Shown here: piece after piece, positions 14,419-23,397 of the stretch
How positions within the stretch are numbered: the stretch's first letter is position 1
How the letters are laid out: every line of letters starts with the position of its first letter
Assembly (NCBI GenBank): GCA_964349515.1
Contig: CAYGHG010000019.1
Location: forward strand, 1-32,194
Origin: CAYGHG01 sp964349515
GTDB lineage: Bacteria; Oederibacteriota; PGYV01; CAYGHG01
Length of the DNA: 32,194 nucleotides
Direction: 5' to 3'
Notes under the pieces: model-generated
Databases searched by the model: none
The model's input: only the letters and a program-made list of their open reading frames with translations
Told to the model about the DNA's origin: nothing
Translations under genes and position numbers: made by a program

Positions 14419-14489
14419 ACCTAAAAATAACCTTTAGTACTATACTGCTGATGATTCAATCACCTCACAAGGAAGGTTTATCTAAAAGT

Positions 14490-15113
14490 ATGCTTAAAAG
14501 CCTGTTGGAGTTTTATATCAGAAGATTTATTTATATAGCTGCCGGGCTGGCTGTTTTATACGCGGTTTTCATAATATTTGGGCCTGTTTTAAGTATTACG
14601 CACGGCTATAAACAGAAAGGGAAAGAATCTATTTACTCAAGGCCCGGGGGGGATATTAAGCCTGTTGTGACAGTAGCAGAGGAACTTCGGCCAAAAGCCG
14701 GAAAGGTCAGCGGCGCGCATATGGAAATAGCAGCGGAAGAGAGAGGCTTGCATAACCGCCGAAGATATACTGACAGGGGATTTGCGGAGCCTGTGCTTGA
14801 AGGGTTTTATATTCCTTGGATTTTTAGGACGGGCAGGTATTTTCAGGAGGGCAGGGACAAGTACGGGGGATACTGGAGATTCAGAGGCGGTGTGTATAAA
14901 GCTTTTTATGACAACAAGAATATAAGAGAGATGCGCTTCTATGAAAGAACAATTAGAGCCGGCGTATATGAAAAGTATGAGCCCAATAATGTATGGAAAT
15001 ATTATTCAGAGGCCGGCAGGCTGTACAGGGAAGATGTGTATATGGAAGGGGAAAAACGAATGGAAATCCATTACGACACGAAAGGCGGAATACTTTCAAA
15101 AAACAAATACTAA
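14490..15113 (+). CDS. Membrane-anchored protein with MORN-like tail
   Basis: A 207-residue protein of unknown function. I choose the ATG at 14490 because AAGGAAGG lies at 14469-14476; an in-frame ATG at 14451 has no ribosome binding site. One hydrophobic helix (about 14-36, IYIAAGLAVLYAVFIIFG) anchors it with the bulk probably outside. The C-terminal half is rich in aromatic and charged residues with a loose repeat (YYSEAGRLYRE, YMEGEKRMEIHY). This recalls MORN-variant/YwqK-type sheets of the form Y-x-x-x-G-x-L. A 56-residue membrane protein follows after 15 bp. Confidence 0.65.
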   Translation: MLKSLLEFYIRRFIYIAAGLAVLYAVFIIFGPVLSITHGYKQKGKESIYSRPGGDIKPVVTVAEELRPKAGKVSGAHMEIAAEERGLHNRRRYTDRGFAEPVLEGFYIPWIFRTGRYFQEGRDKYGGYWRFRGGVYKAFYDNKNIREMRFYERTIRAGVYEKYEPNNVWKYYSEAGRLYREDVYMEGEKRMEIHYDTKGGILSKNKY

Positions 15114-15128
15114 AAGGAGGTGCGATAA

Positions 15129-15299
15129 ATGAAAACAATACTTCTATATCTTTTAAGTTTTGTAATTCCTCCCGCCGGGATCATACTGTTTTTTATTATG
15201 ATCACCAAGGATAAAAGAACAGCCCTGGTCTGCCTGATTTCGGCGGCAGCAAGTGTTGCGGGCGCGTTTATACTGATGACATTGTCAGGCTTGATGTAA
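15129..15299 (+). CDS. Small two-helix membrane protein, 56 residues
   Basis: A short gene with a strong ribosome binding site (AAAGGAGG at 15113-15120) 8 bp before the ATG and a clean TAA at 15297-15299. The product is almost entirely two hydrophobic helices (about 4-25 and 33-55) joined by the polar turn TKDKR, giving a hairpin in the inner membrane. It begins 15 bp after the MORN-like membrane protein and is probably co-transcribed with it. No family is recognised. The good Shine-Dalgarno sequence and amphipathic organisation make it more credible than a chance frame. Confidence 0.6.
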   Translation: MKTILLYLLSFVIPPAGIILFFIMITKDKRTALVCLISAAASVAGAFILMTLSGLM

Positions 15300-15390
15300 A
15301 CAAGATGATTGTTATGCTAAATATAAGGAAAGAGGTCCGGTTTATTTTCTAAAATTTTGTCTCATGTCTTTTGGCTTAATTAATCTTCTT

Positions 15391-17199
15391 CTAATCCTCC
15401 ACCTTCAAAATCGCCATAAACGCTTCCTGCGGGATTTCCACAGAGCCAATCTGCTTCATCCTCTTTTTTCCCTCTTTCTGCTTTTCAAGCAGCTTTCTCT
15501 TTCTTGATATGTCGCCGCCGTAGCATTTCGCGAGGACGTCTTTTCTCATCGCGGGGATGGTTTCCCTGGATATTATGTTTGCGCCTATGGCGCCCTGCAG
15601 CGGCACCGGGAACATCTGGCGCGGGATTGCTTCTTTGAGTTTTTCCACGAGGGACTTTGCTTTTCTGTAGGCAAATTCGTGGTGTGATATGAATGAGAGG
15701 GAATCAACCTTGTCGCCGTTTACCAGTATGTCCACGCGTTTTAAATCTGCCGGGCGGTAGTCTATGACCTCGTAGTCCATGGAGGCATAGCCGCGGGTCA
15801 TGGATTTGAGTTTGTCATAAAAATCCCATATTATTTCGCCGAGCGGCATCTCGTATATTACCACGGCGCGCGTGGCTGTGATGTATTCGGTGGTTACGTA
15901 TGTTCCGCGCCTTGCCTGGCAAAGCTGCATGAGGCCCCCCACGTATTCAGTGGGGGTCAGAAGCGAGAGTTTTACAAAAGGCTCCCGAATCTGTTCTATT
16001 ATCCCGAAGTCGGGAAAGGCTGCGGGGCTGTCACAGACAAGCTCTGTTTTATTGGTCAGAGTCACCTGGTATTCCACGTTTGGGGCTGTTGCTATCAGGT
16101 TCAGGTTGTACTCGCGCTCAAGGCGTTCCTGGATGATTTCCATGTGAAGCAGCCCCAAAAAACCGCATCTAAAACCGAAGCCCAGGGCCTCTGAGGATTC
16201 GGGCTCGTAAAACAGCGAAGAGTCGTTGAGTTTCAGTTTTGCCAGCGCGTCTTGCAGTTCGGTGTAGGCGTCTGACAAAACCGGAAAGAGGCCGCAGAAA
16301 ACCATCGGTTTTACCTCTTTGAAACCGGGCAGCGCTTTTGCTGCGGGATTTTTGTAATCCGTGACCGTATCCCCTATTTTTATCTCGCTCAAGCTTTTAA
16401 TTCCGGCGACTATGAAACCCACCTCGCCGGCTTTTAGTTCTTCCGCTTCCACCATCTTAGGCTTAAAAACCCCGACTTGCGAGACTTCCCAGACGTTGTC
16501 CGTGGCCATCATGAGTATCTTCATGCCTTTTCTTAACACTCCGTCGTGGAGCCTTACAAAAACTATTACACCTTTATAAAAATCAAACTGCGAGTCAACG
16601 ACCAGCGCCTTAAGCGGGGCGTTAACGTCCCCTTTGGGAGGGGCGATTCTTTCTATGATGGCATCCAGAATTTCGCGGATTCCTATTCCTTCCTTTGCGC
16701 TTGCCGCTATGGCGCCTTCGGCGGGCAGAGCCAGCGTTTCTTCCACTTCCAGGGCCACTCTCTCGGGTTCTGCCGCGGGCAGGTCTATCTTGTTTATCAC
16801 GGGAATAAGCTCCAGGTTATTGTTCATGGCTATGTGGGCATTTGCCATTGTCTGAGCCTCTATGCCCTGTGAGGCGTCAACTACGAGCAGGGCGCCCTCT
16901 GACGCGACAAGGCTGCGGGAGACCTCGTAAGAAAAATCAACGTGCCCGGGGGTATCGATGAGATTAAGGGTGTATTCATGGCCGTCTTTGAGGTAGTTAA
17001 TCCTGACGGCCTTTGCCTTTATTGTTATTCCGCGCTCGCGCTCCAGGTCCATGGAGTCAAGGTACTGTTCCTTCATTTTTCTTTTCTCAACCGTTTTTGT
17101 CTCTTCGAGCAGCCTGTCGGCAAGCGTTGATTTGCCGTGGTCTATATGTGCTATTATGCTGAAGTTCCTTATATACTGCATATACGAGTTGTCCATCAT
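15391..17199 (-). CDS. lepA: Elongation factor 4 (LepA)
   Basis: Ribosome-bound GTPase that back-translocates or remodels stalled ribosomes. The 602 residues have all G motifs: AHIDHGKSTL (G1), RERGITI (switch I), DTPGHVDF (G3) and NKIDLP (G4). They also have the LepA-specific C-terminal domain with the region from GYASMDYE to the terminal KRMKQIGSVEIPQEAF. The start ATG follows AAAGGTGG and overlaps the stop of the upstream minus-strand gene by 4 bp (ATGA), so the two are translationally coupled. lepA is often beside a signal peptidase gene; here it is beside a secreted TIM-barrel-like protein instead. Confidence 0.97.
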   Translation of the reverse strand: MMDNSYMQYIRNFSIIAHIDHGKSTLADRLLEETKTVEKRKMKEQYLDSMDLERERGITIKAKAVRINYLKDGHEYTLNLIDTPGHVDFSYEVSRSLVASEGALLVVDASQGIEAQTMANAHIAMNNNLELIPVINKIDLPAAEPERVALEVEETLALPAEGAIAASAKEGIGIREILDAIIERIAPPKGDVNAPLKALVVDSQFDFYKGVIVFVRLHDGVLRKGMKILMMATDNVWEVSQVGVFKPKMVEAEELKAGEVGFIVAGIKSLSEIKIGDTVTDYKNPAAKALPGFKEVKPMVFCGLFPVLSDAYTELQDALAKLKLNDSSLFYEPESSEALGFGFRCGFLGLLHMEIIQERLEREYNLNLIATAPNVEYQVTLTNKTELVCDSPAAFPDFGIIEQIREPFVKLSLLTPTEYVGGLMQLCQARRGTYVTTEYITATRAVVIYEMPLGEIIWDFYDKLKSMTRGYASMDYEVIDYRPADLKRVDILVNGDKVDSLSFISHHEFAYRKAKSLVEKLKEAIPRQMFPVPLQGAIGANIISRETIPAMRKDVLAKCYGGDISRKRKLLEKQKEGKKRMKQIGSVEIPQEAFMAILKVED

Positions 17200-19130
17200 T
17201 CCACCTTTATGTATTTGAAATCAAAATAGCGCTCCTGAGTTGAAAGAGAACCGTACTGTATCATATAAGCGAGCATCTGCATATTCTGTTTTTTAGGGTC
17301 GGTATTCATAACGCTGATTTGAAAGGTTATTGTTTTTACCTCCCCCGGCGCGAGGTAAAAACGCTGCACTATGTCGTCCGCGGCGGAGAGGTTTGAAAGC
17401 TTGAGAAATTTAAGAAAAAAGTTCTGCGTAATGTCAGAGCTGTTTTTGACATTGATTTCAACGGTGAAAAATTCGTTTTTTGAAACCGTATCAGGAGTGT
17501 TCCATTCGGTTGTAAAAGGGAAAAGGCCCTGCTGCTTTCTTAAGTATGAAAAAGTAGCGCCGCCGGTGACCGCCCACTCAAGCGCCGAATACGGGCCGGC
17601 TGTCCTTTTGAAAGTCCGCGACAGGTCGTGCCAAAAAAGGCCGAGCGAAGGGTTTACAGGGAGAAGTTTGTCCACCAGATGTTTCTGCCTTAAAAAATGT
17701 TCGTCGGGCCCGGCCGGGTTGAATGTCCTTCCAAGCAGGTTCCAGTCAACGCACTGCCCGGCGACAACACTGCTGTTTCCCCGGCGCAGGTATTTCTGCC
17801 AGTCGTTTATGAGCCCGGGGTAGTTGGCCTTGTCAATTGAATAAAACATAGGGGCATTCATGTCAATGCCGGCGTCTATGAACATAAGCGGGTCCTGCCC
17901 GTGGTGTTTTCCCTGGTCCCAGGTAAGCGAAAAGAGATAAATGGGTTTTGTTGCTCCTGATTTTTCCCTGAGGTAGAGTATTATGTTTGCCATCTTGTGG
18001 GCGCGCCACCAGCGCCACATTTCTATGAAATCAGGGTGTGCTTCTATTTCAATTTTTCTGCCCAGCCACAGCATCTTATCCTCTGAAGACATATCCGTCC
18101 AGTCTTCGGGCACTCCGGGAAGGGGCATCTCTTTGACAAATTCTTCGGCAAACTCATAGCCGCCGAAATCTGTCCTCATATAATCAAGGCCTATGTAATC
18201 CACGTTTTTTTCCGCCTGAATCCTGCGCATGAGCTCGGCTATGTCGTCCTGCCTCTTTTGGTCAAGTATTGATATATAAATCAGCTTGCGGAGAGTGTTG
18301 TTCTGCTTGTCATAACCTGTTGTCCTGCTGTAGGGAGCAAGATCAAGCCTGTTGCCGAGCATTATGAAGCTTGAGATCCAGGCGCCGTATTTCATATCGT
18401 ATTTATGAAGGTCTGCCCCGAGTTCTTTCATCTGGGAGACTGTGGGCTTGTCCCACGGGAAAACATCGGGGTGCAGGCTGTTCCATATCTGCGACTGTCC
18501 CACCAGGTGCCACACAGCGTCTGAACCCATAAATTTGGCCCAGAGCACGTAGTTTTCCCATATCTTGACAGAGCGGCCCCCGACTCCTGGAACCCGGCGT
18601 ATAATGGAATCCCCGGGCTCAATGGTCATTACCGAAAAGCCCTTGGGAAGGGTGGGTGGTTTTCTGCCGTTTACTTTGAAAGAAACGCTGTCTGAATACT
18701 TTTTGCCTTTATATAAAAGGGTAACATTTGCCTTGTATTCCCCGAGGGTGGGGTTCCAGGGAACCGGCCATCTGCCGTACCAGCGGTCGTTGATGGAGTC
18801 ATATTTCATCCTGAGCATTTCTATATTGCCAATAGTTTTTACCTGCCTGCCGCGATAGGTAATTCTTAGTTCGGCAGTTGCTTTGAGTTTTTCCGGGTCA
18901 ATCGCAGGTTCTTCTGCGGCGCTGCTTATCTGGCCCGCAATCTCCGAAACTTTGCTTACGATGCGTTCTTTCAGGGTTTTTTTGGCAGGCTCTTCCGTGA
19001 TGGAGGCATAAATATTGACAACATCATAGCGCATGAATTCCGGTTTTTCCGGGCGTATCCTGAAATCCGCGCCAAAGGATGTTGAAAATACCGCTGTAAG
19101 TAGTATAATAACCGATGTAAAAAGTTTCAT
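17196..19130 (-). CDS. Secreted protein with TIM-barrel (GHL-like) central region
   Basis: A 644-residue exported protein of uncertain function. I use the ATG at 19130, because AGGTG just upstream serves as ribosome binding site and overlaps an alternative GTG at 19136. A signal peptide ends at SFGA (about residue 21). The N-terminal ~190 residues look like beta-rich Ig-type domains. The middle (about 190-520) has barrel-like alternation with acidic strand ends such as YIGLDYMRTDFGGYEF and AGIDMNAPMFYS. These recall the 'DYIRYP' strand of glycoside-hydrolase-like GHL10/DUF187 proteins. The C-terminal ~110 residues resemble another Ig-like domain. A carbohydrate-active role is inference. It is unusual as the upstream, overlapping partner of lepA. 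Confidence 0.6.
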   Translation of the reverse strand: MKLFTSVIILLTAVFSTSFGADFRIRPEKPEFMRYDVVNIYASITEEPAKKTLKERIVSKVSEIAGQISSAAEEPAIDPEKLKATAELRITYRGRQVKTIGNIEMLRMKYDSINDRWYGRWPVPWNPTLGEYKANVTLLYKGKKYSDSVSFKVNGRKPPTLPKGFSVMTIEPGDSIIRRVPGVGGRSVKIWENYVLWAKFMGSDAVWHLVGQSQIWNSLHPDVFPWDKPTVSQMKELGADLHKYDMKYGAWISSFIMLGNRLDLAPYSRTTGYDKQNNTLRKLIYISILDQKRQDDIAELMRRIQAEKNVDYIGLDYMRTDFGGYEFAEEFVKEMPLPGVPEDWTDMSSEDKMLWLGRKIEIEAHPDFIEMWRWWRAHKMANIILYLREKSGATKPIYLFSLTWDQGKHHGQDPLMFIDAGIDMNAPMFYSIDKANYPGLINDWQKYLRRGNSSVVAGQCVDWNLLGRTFNPAGPDEHFLRQKHLVDKLLPVNPSLGLFWHDLSRTFKRTAGPYSALEWAVTGGATFSYLRKQQGLFPFTTEWNTPDTVSKNEFFTVEINVKNSSDITQNFFLKFLKLSNLSAADDIVQRFYLAPGEVKTITFQISVMNTDPKKQNMQMLAYMIQYGSLSTQERYFDFKYIKVE

Positions 19131-19161
19131 ATTCACCTGTTTTTATATAATAATCTTAAAT

Positions 19162-19189
19162 AGTATATATATAAGGGCAGGGGTGTCAA
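19162..19189 (-). promoter_or_regulatory. Promoter of the TIM-barrel protein-lepA operon
   Basis: On the minus strand, TTGACA (19184-19189), 16-bp spacer, TATACT (19162-19167). The leader to the ATG at 19130 is about 26 nt. Confidence 0.65.
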
Positions 19190-19288
19190 GAGATAAGATT
19201 GCAGGAAAAAGTAATAAATATAGCAAAAAACAGACAAAAGACAGAAAAAAAATATAACTTAAGAAAAACATTCAAATACGGAGGATAA

Positions 19289-19888
19289 ATGCGTGTAACT
19301 GAGATTTTTACAGACATTGAAGGAGAGGGTACAGAGGCCGGGGTGCCCACTTTGTTTGTGCGCTTGACAGGATGCAACCTGCGATGCTCGTGGTGCGATA
19401 CCAAGTACTCCTACACCGGCGGGGTTGAGATGCCGGTTTCCTGTGTGGCGGGCGTGATAAATAAATCACCGATAAAGCGAGTCAGCATAACAGGGGGCGA
19501 GCCCCTGCTTCAGAAAAAAGAGGTTTTGGAACTGATGCGGCTTTGCAGGGGCAAAAAATTCAACATAGAAACAAACGGCGCTGTTTCGCTTAAAGGCGTG
19601 AGGCCCTGCATGATATCAATGGACATAAAACCGCCTTCGTCGGGGGAACATAAAAAAATGAAGCTTTCAAATCTCGGGGTGCTCGGGAGCCGCGACCAGG
19701 TAAAGATATCCGCCGCGTCAAAGCGCGACCTTGAATACGCGCTGAAGCTGCTCGGAAGAAAAAAACTGAAATGCAGCGTGGTCATACAGCCTGTATACGG
19801 GAAGATGAAATTCTCCGAAATAAAAAAATTCATAATCGGAAAAGCGCCTGGCTGGAGGGCTTTAAGGCAGAATCACAAGATAAAATAA
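19289..19888 (+). CDS. queE: 7-carboxy-7-deazaguanine synthase (QueE)
   Basis: Radical-SAM enzyme making the 7-deazaguanine core on the way to queuosine in tRNA. In its 199 residues the short cluster motif CNLRCSWCDTKY (CxxxCxxC) is near residue 30, after the FTDIEGEGT opening that marks QueE. SITGGEPLLQ follows near residue 71, and the C-terminus has APGWRALRQNHK, resembling the family's PGWR...Q.HK ending. A strong ribosome binding site (CGGAGG) precedes the ATG. No queC, queD or queF is in the window, so it is an isolated pathway member. A large secreted peptidase gene starts 9 bp downstream. Confidence 0.9.
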   Translation: MRVTEIFTDIEGEGTEAGVPTLFVRLTGCNLRCSWCDTKYSYTGGVEMPVSCVAGVINKSPIKRVSITGGEPLLQKKEVLELMRLCRGKKFNIETNGAVSLKGVRPCMISMDIKPPSSGEHKKMKLSNLGVLGSRDQVKISAASKRDLEYALKLLGRKKLKCSVVIQPVYGKMKFSEIKKFIIGKAPGWRALRQNHKIK

Positions 19889-19897
19889 AGGGGAGCC

Positions 19898-22597
19898 ATG
19901 AAAAAAATTACCGCAGTCTTTCTTCTTTTGTCATTCTGCGCGCACTTAAACGCCTGGGAAGTGCTGAAAACACCCCGTTTTAAGGTTTTTTACCCTTATG
20001 GCTATCAGGAGCGCGCGGAGTACCTGCTTTACAGCCTTGAAAGATACTCCTATATCCCCGAAAAAATCACCGGAAATTACCGCAGCGACGCAACCTTTGT
20101 ACTTGAAGACGCAGGCAGTTATATGAACGCCTATGCTAACCCCGCTTACGGGCGTATGGCGGTATTTAACAGGGAATACCCCTCTGAAGACTGGATGCTG
20201 CTCGCCGGCATTCACGAATACACGCACTTTCTCCATATGACAAAGGCAGGAGGCCTGCCGGGGGTGTTGTCATTTTTAATGGGGGACTTGTTTGCGCCGA
20301 ACATACTCTCCCCGCTCTGGACAGATGAGGCAGTTACTGTTTACTGCGAGTCTGCGGTGTCGCCATACATGGGAAGATTAAATGACGGGACTTTTACCTC
20401 ATATATTGCGGCAAGTGCGGCTGAAGACAGGATGCCATCCGTTTTAAAAGCAACTTACAGGCCTGTTGAACCGCCGGCAGGCCTGGGGCCGTACATTTAC
20501 GGCTCGGCGTTTTTTAAATACCTCGCAGAAACCCGGGGTGAGGATAAGTTCAAAATATTTTATGATGATTTCGGATCAAATATATTTTCTTACATAGGAG
20601 GGCTTTTTCCCGCGCTCTCATTTGACCCTGCCATGAAAAACGCATTCGGCCTTACGACTGAAAATCTCTGGGACGAGTGGGTGCGCGCTGAAAAAGAAAA
20701 ACACGCGGGTTTTAAAATGGAGGGTATCAGGATTACATCGCGCGGGTGGTCGCACGGAAACCTTGCGGCGTTTAACGGCAGGGTGTATTATACGCGCTCT
20801 TATTCCGAAAAGCCGGGGGCCTATGACGTGCTTTACATCAATGAGCTCATTGAGTACACACCGTCTGACAAAAGCCAAAAAACTATTGCAAAGACGATTT
20901 CGGGATTTTCGCATCCGCCAAAAAATGACAAAGGGCGGATTTTCTATTCCGTAGGAGAGCGCAGAGAGGGCTATCCGAACAGAAGCATGCGTTCCTTCGG
21001 GAATATAAGCGTGGTTTATGAAATCTCGGAAGAAGGCCACAGGGAAGCGCTCTCTGCCGACATCAGGGATTATTTTCCCGAAAACGGGAACATATTTTTT
21101 GCCTCTGACGAGGCAGGCGGCTACGGAAGCGTGATTTGTCTTTATGATTCCAGGACAGGCAAAACGGCTGAAATAATGAAAACACCCTATCTGATAACGG
21201 AGATTTCACGGCATAAAGAAGAGTTTCTGATAGTGTACAAGGAAAAGGGGCGCTCGCAGGACATAGCGCTGCTAAACCCTGAAACAGGTGAGAAAAAGGC
21301 AATAGCCGCGTCGCCGTGGCAGGAATACCTCGCTTCTTCTGACGGTGACAGGATTTTTTTTACCGCAAACATAGAGGGTGTTTTCAGGGCTTACTGCGCA
21401 GTTCCTGACCGGTATGAAACATATGCCCTGACAGAAGGCGGCTACAGCGACGGTGCGGTATTTGAAAAAAACACAGGGGAGATTTATTACGCGGGAATAA
21501 GCGCCGCGGGCTACGACATATATTCCAAAAAAGCCGGATTCACGGCGCCAAAGGAAGCCCGCAGCTTTAAGCCCGGGCATAGCCCTGTAGAGCGCGATGA
21601 GAGTGTGATTGTTGAAACGGGCTCATACCTTGACAACCTGGCTTCGCTATATCCGAAAATAAGGCTGCCTGCAGTTTACGCGGATGAAGGCGGACAGCTG
21701 CTCGCGGGGTTATACTTTGCCGGTCAGGACGCAATAGGAGACATTACTTACGGCACCGGAATATACTACGACACCTCGGGGGGCGGGGTAAAGTTTGACG
21801 CCGCGATAAACGGCTACATGCTTTCTCCTCTTGTGTTTTATGCCGCAGGAGACAACTATCTCAATACCGGAGGGTGGATGGGAATTGAGCTGCCGCTTCT
21901 TTCCTCGTCGCGCATGGGGCTGACCTCGATAACCGCGGGAGTGTCGGGCCGCGGCGCGGTCAGGGATTCTTACTACAGCCGTTTCTGGGGCTGGGCGCCT
22001 TACATCAGCTTCGGCGTTACTTTTGACAGGACTGTGTGGGGCTTAAGCCTGCAGCAGCTCAACAAGTATTATTATAATTCTAATTATCAGGAAACGAGGC
22101 ATTTTTTATCGGGTGCGTCAGGCACGCTCTATTTCAAACAGTATTTTGGCGGTGTTAACCTGCAGGTTTCATGCAGGTATATTGAGGACAAAGGAAACAT
22201 AAACGCGCTTCCCAGGGCAAAGGCATACGGCGCTGCCATAGAGAGCGACAGGGGCTGGCACTCACAGGCCGCAATCAGTGCGAGGCTTTTTGAAGTCCGT
22301 GCGGGCCTGTGGAACCCGTTAAATATTTACATAGAAGATGTTTTTGTGAAAGTTTTTGGGGAGAGCCTTTCTTTTGAATCCAGCAGGCAGCTCTCGGCCG
22401 GGCTTGAACTTACGGCCGAGGTGAAGACAGGGTTTTTGGCGGATATGGAAATAGGGGCATATACAGCGTTCGGGCTGGAAGGCGGTTTTGAGACGAGGCT
22501 GATACTGCGTTCGCCGCTGTTAAGTCTGGCGGGAAAAAAAGGGGCGGATATATGGAAATCCGGCGCTGATGACGGATTTTCGGCAGTTGATCGCTGA
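19898..22597 (+). CDS. Secreted HExxH metallopeptidase with beta-propeller and outer-membrane barrel
   Basis: An 899-residue exported protein. The signal peptide ends near LNA (residue 19). A peptidase-MA-type zinc domain follows (about 20-275) with HEYTH at 106-110 and a candidate third ligand E144 in WTDEAV. Residues about 280-590 show repeated strands of the form D-G-x-x-[IF]-F[FY][TS] (GRIFYS, GNIFFASDE, DRIFFTAN, GEIYYAG), as in TolB-like propellers. The last ~300 residues alternate aromatic and polar residues with Gly-rich turns, the look of a transmembrane beta-barrel. The arrangement suggests a surface-tethered protease. It starts 9 bp after queE, but a shared function is unlikely. 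Confidence 0.8.
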   Translation: MKKITAVFLLLSFCAHLNAWEVLKTPRFKVFYPYGYQERAEYLLYSLERYSYIPEKITGNYRSDATFVLEDAGSYMNAYANPAYGRMAVFNREYPSEDWMLLAGIHEYTHFLHMTKAGGLPGVLSFLMGDLFAPNILSPLWTDEAVTVYCESAVSPYMGRLNDGTFTSYIAASAAEDRMPSVLKATYRPVEPPAGLGPYIYGSAFFKYLAETRGEDKFKIFYDDFGSNIFSYIGGLFPALSFDPAMKNAFGLTTENLWDEWVRAEKEKHAGFKMEGIRITSRGWSHGNLAAFNGRVYYTRSYSEKPGAYDVLYINELIEYTPSDKSQKTIAKTISGFSHPPKNDKGRIFYSVGERREGYPNRSMRSFGNISVVYEISEEGHREALSADIRDYFPENGNIFFASDEAGGYGSVICLYDSRTGKTAEIMKTPYLITEISRHKEEFLIVYKEKGRSQDIALLNPETGEKKAIAASPWQEYLASSDGDRIFFTANIEGVFRAYCAVPDRYETYALTEGGYSDGAVFEKNTGEIYYAGISAAGYDIYSKKAGFTAPKEARSFKPGHSPVERDESVIVETGSYLDNLASLYPKIRLPAVYADEGGQLLAGLYFAGQDAIGDITYGTGIYYDTSGGGVKFDAAINGYMLSPLVFYAAGDNYLNTGGWMGIELPLLSSSRMGLTSITAGVSGRGAVRDSYYSRFWGWAPYISFGVTFDRTVWGLSLQQLNKYYYNSNYQETRHFLSGASGTLYFKQYFGGVNLQVSCRYIEDKGNINALPRAKAYGAAIESDRGWHSQAAISARLFEVRAGLWNPLNIYIEDVFVKVFGESLSFESSRQLSAGLELTAEVKTGFLADMEIGAYTAFGLEGGFETRLILRSPLLSLAGKKGADIWKSGADDGFSAVDR

Positions 22598-22679
22598 TTT
22601 TATATGCTTTTCCGGAAAACAGTTGCGGCACGGGAATTGCTGTTACTCATAAGGAATCAAATAAAATCAGGAGGAACGG

Positions 22680-23276
22680 ATGATAAGGAAAATGCTTTTT
22701 GTTGTAGCGGCAGTTCTAGCATTGGCGTGTTTTTCGGTGTTTGCCGAAGAAACCCAGGATGCGGCAATAGATGACGAAATGGCAAGGGCAAATGCATTTG
22801 AATCAATGACGCAGGAGCAAAAGGAAGAAGTAATAAAGGAAGTAACAAAAAAAGCAAAACAGAAGTGGGAATCGCTGACACCGGAGCAGAAACAGGCAGC
22901 CATTGAAAAAGCTTCACAAAAATGGGATTCGATGCCTGCTGAAAAAAAAGAGGCGCTGAAAAACAGGTGGAATGAAAAGTGGATGTCGCTGTCAGAAGAG
23001 CAGAGGGAAAAAGCAAGGGCAGAGGCAGGAAAACGCTGGGAAGCTCTTGATGAGGAACAGAAAAAAGCAAGAATAGAAAAAGCAAAAGCACGCTGGCAGG
23101 GTATGAATGAAGAACAGAAACAGGCTGCAAAGGAGCGGGCAAAGCAAAGATGGCAGGGATTATCTGAGTCGGAAAAAAACATCATGAAAGATAGGGCAAA
23201 AGAGAGGTTTAAAAACATGGATCCCGCCAAAAAAGAAGCCTTGAAAGAGAAGTGGAAGGAAAAGCGTAACAAATAA
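22680..23276 (+). CDS. Exported protein of eight 19-residue helical repeats
   Basis: A 198-residue protein with a signal peptide cleaved after VFA (residue 22), then a short acidic segment. From residue 43 to the last residue it consists only of repeats: the first is 23 residues (43-65), then seven units of exactly 19 (66-84 to 180-198). The consensus is [LM]-x-x-E-Q-K-x-A-x-x-E-K-A-x-x-[KR]-W-x-[SG]. Tryptophan at position 17 and Leu/Met at position 1 are nearly invariant. The whole is strongly helical and highly charged, reminiscent of DUF3106-type periplasmic proteins. A periplasmic binding or scaffold role is plausible, but none is proven. The ribosome binding site is AGGAGG, and a perfect 19-bp terminator follows. 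Confidence 0.75.
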   Translation: MIRKMLFVVAAVLALACFSVFAEETQDAAIDDEMARANAFESMTQEQKEEVIKEVTKKAKQKWESLTPEQKQAAIEKASQKWDSMPAEKKEALKNRWNEKWMSLSEEQREKARAEAGKRWEALDEEQKKARIEKAKARWQGMNEEQKQAAKERAKQRWQGLSESEKNIMKDRAKERFKNMDPAKKEALKEKWKEKRNK

Positions 23277-23280
23277 AAAT

Positions 23281-23326
23281 ACAAATAAATAAGCCCCGCT
23301 GAAAGAGGCGGGGCTTATTTATTTGT
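23281..23326. terminator. Perfect 19-bp hairpin terminator
   Basis: The arm at 23281-23299 pairs without mismatch with 23308-23326, around an 8-base loop. The GC core GCCCCGC/GCGGGGC is flanked by AT-rich extensions (AAATAAATAA/TTATTTATTT) in place of a pure T-run. It is symmetrical, so it may act in both directions. Confidence 0.75.
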
Positions 23327-23339
23327 GTGCCTGTATCAA

Positions 23340-23367
23340 TTGACAAAAATTTACTTAGTGGTATATT
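23340..23367 (+). promoter_or_regulatory. Promoter of the Rnk/GreA-like gene and perhaps the ABC operon
   Basis: TTGACA (23340-23345), 16-bp spacer, TATATT (23362-23367). The leader is about 24 nt, with AGGAGG before the ATG at 23398. Confidence 0.7.
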
Positions 23368-23397
23368 TTGTAGGGAGGGGCAAACAGGAGGCAGTAA

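Larger units (their letters stand above)
14183..14489 (+). other. Intergenic region holding a candidate small RNA
   Basis: No gene is visible. The first ~140 bases are AT-rich without clear structure. The rest contains the promoter and hairpin described separately at 14322-14418. A TATACT at 14441-14446 without a good -35 could start the following gene. Confidence 0.5.

Noticed and set aside
22657..23284. Long open frames on the minus strand across the repeat protein
   Set aside because: They are mirror images of the Glu/Lys-rich 57-bp repeats, have Ser/Phe/Leu-rich composition and no ribosome binding site.
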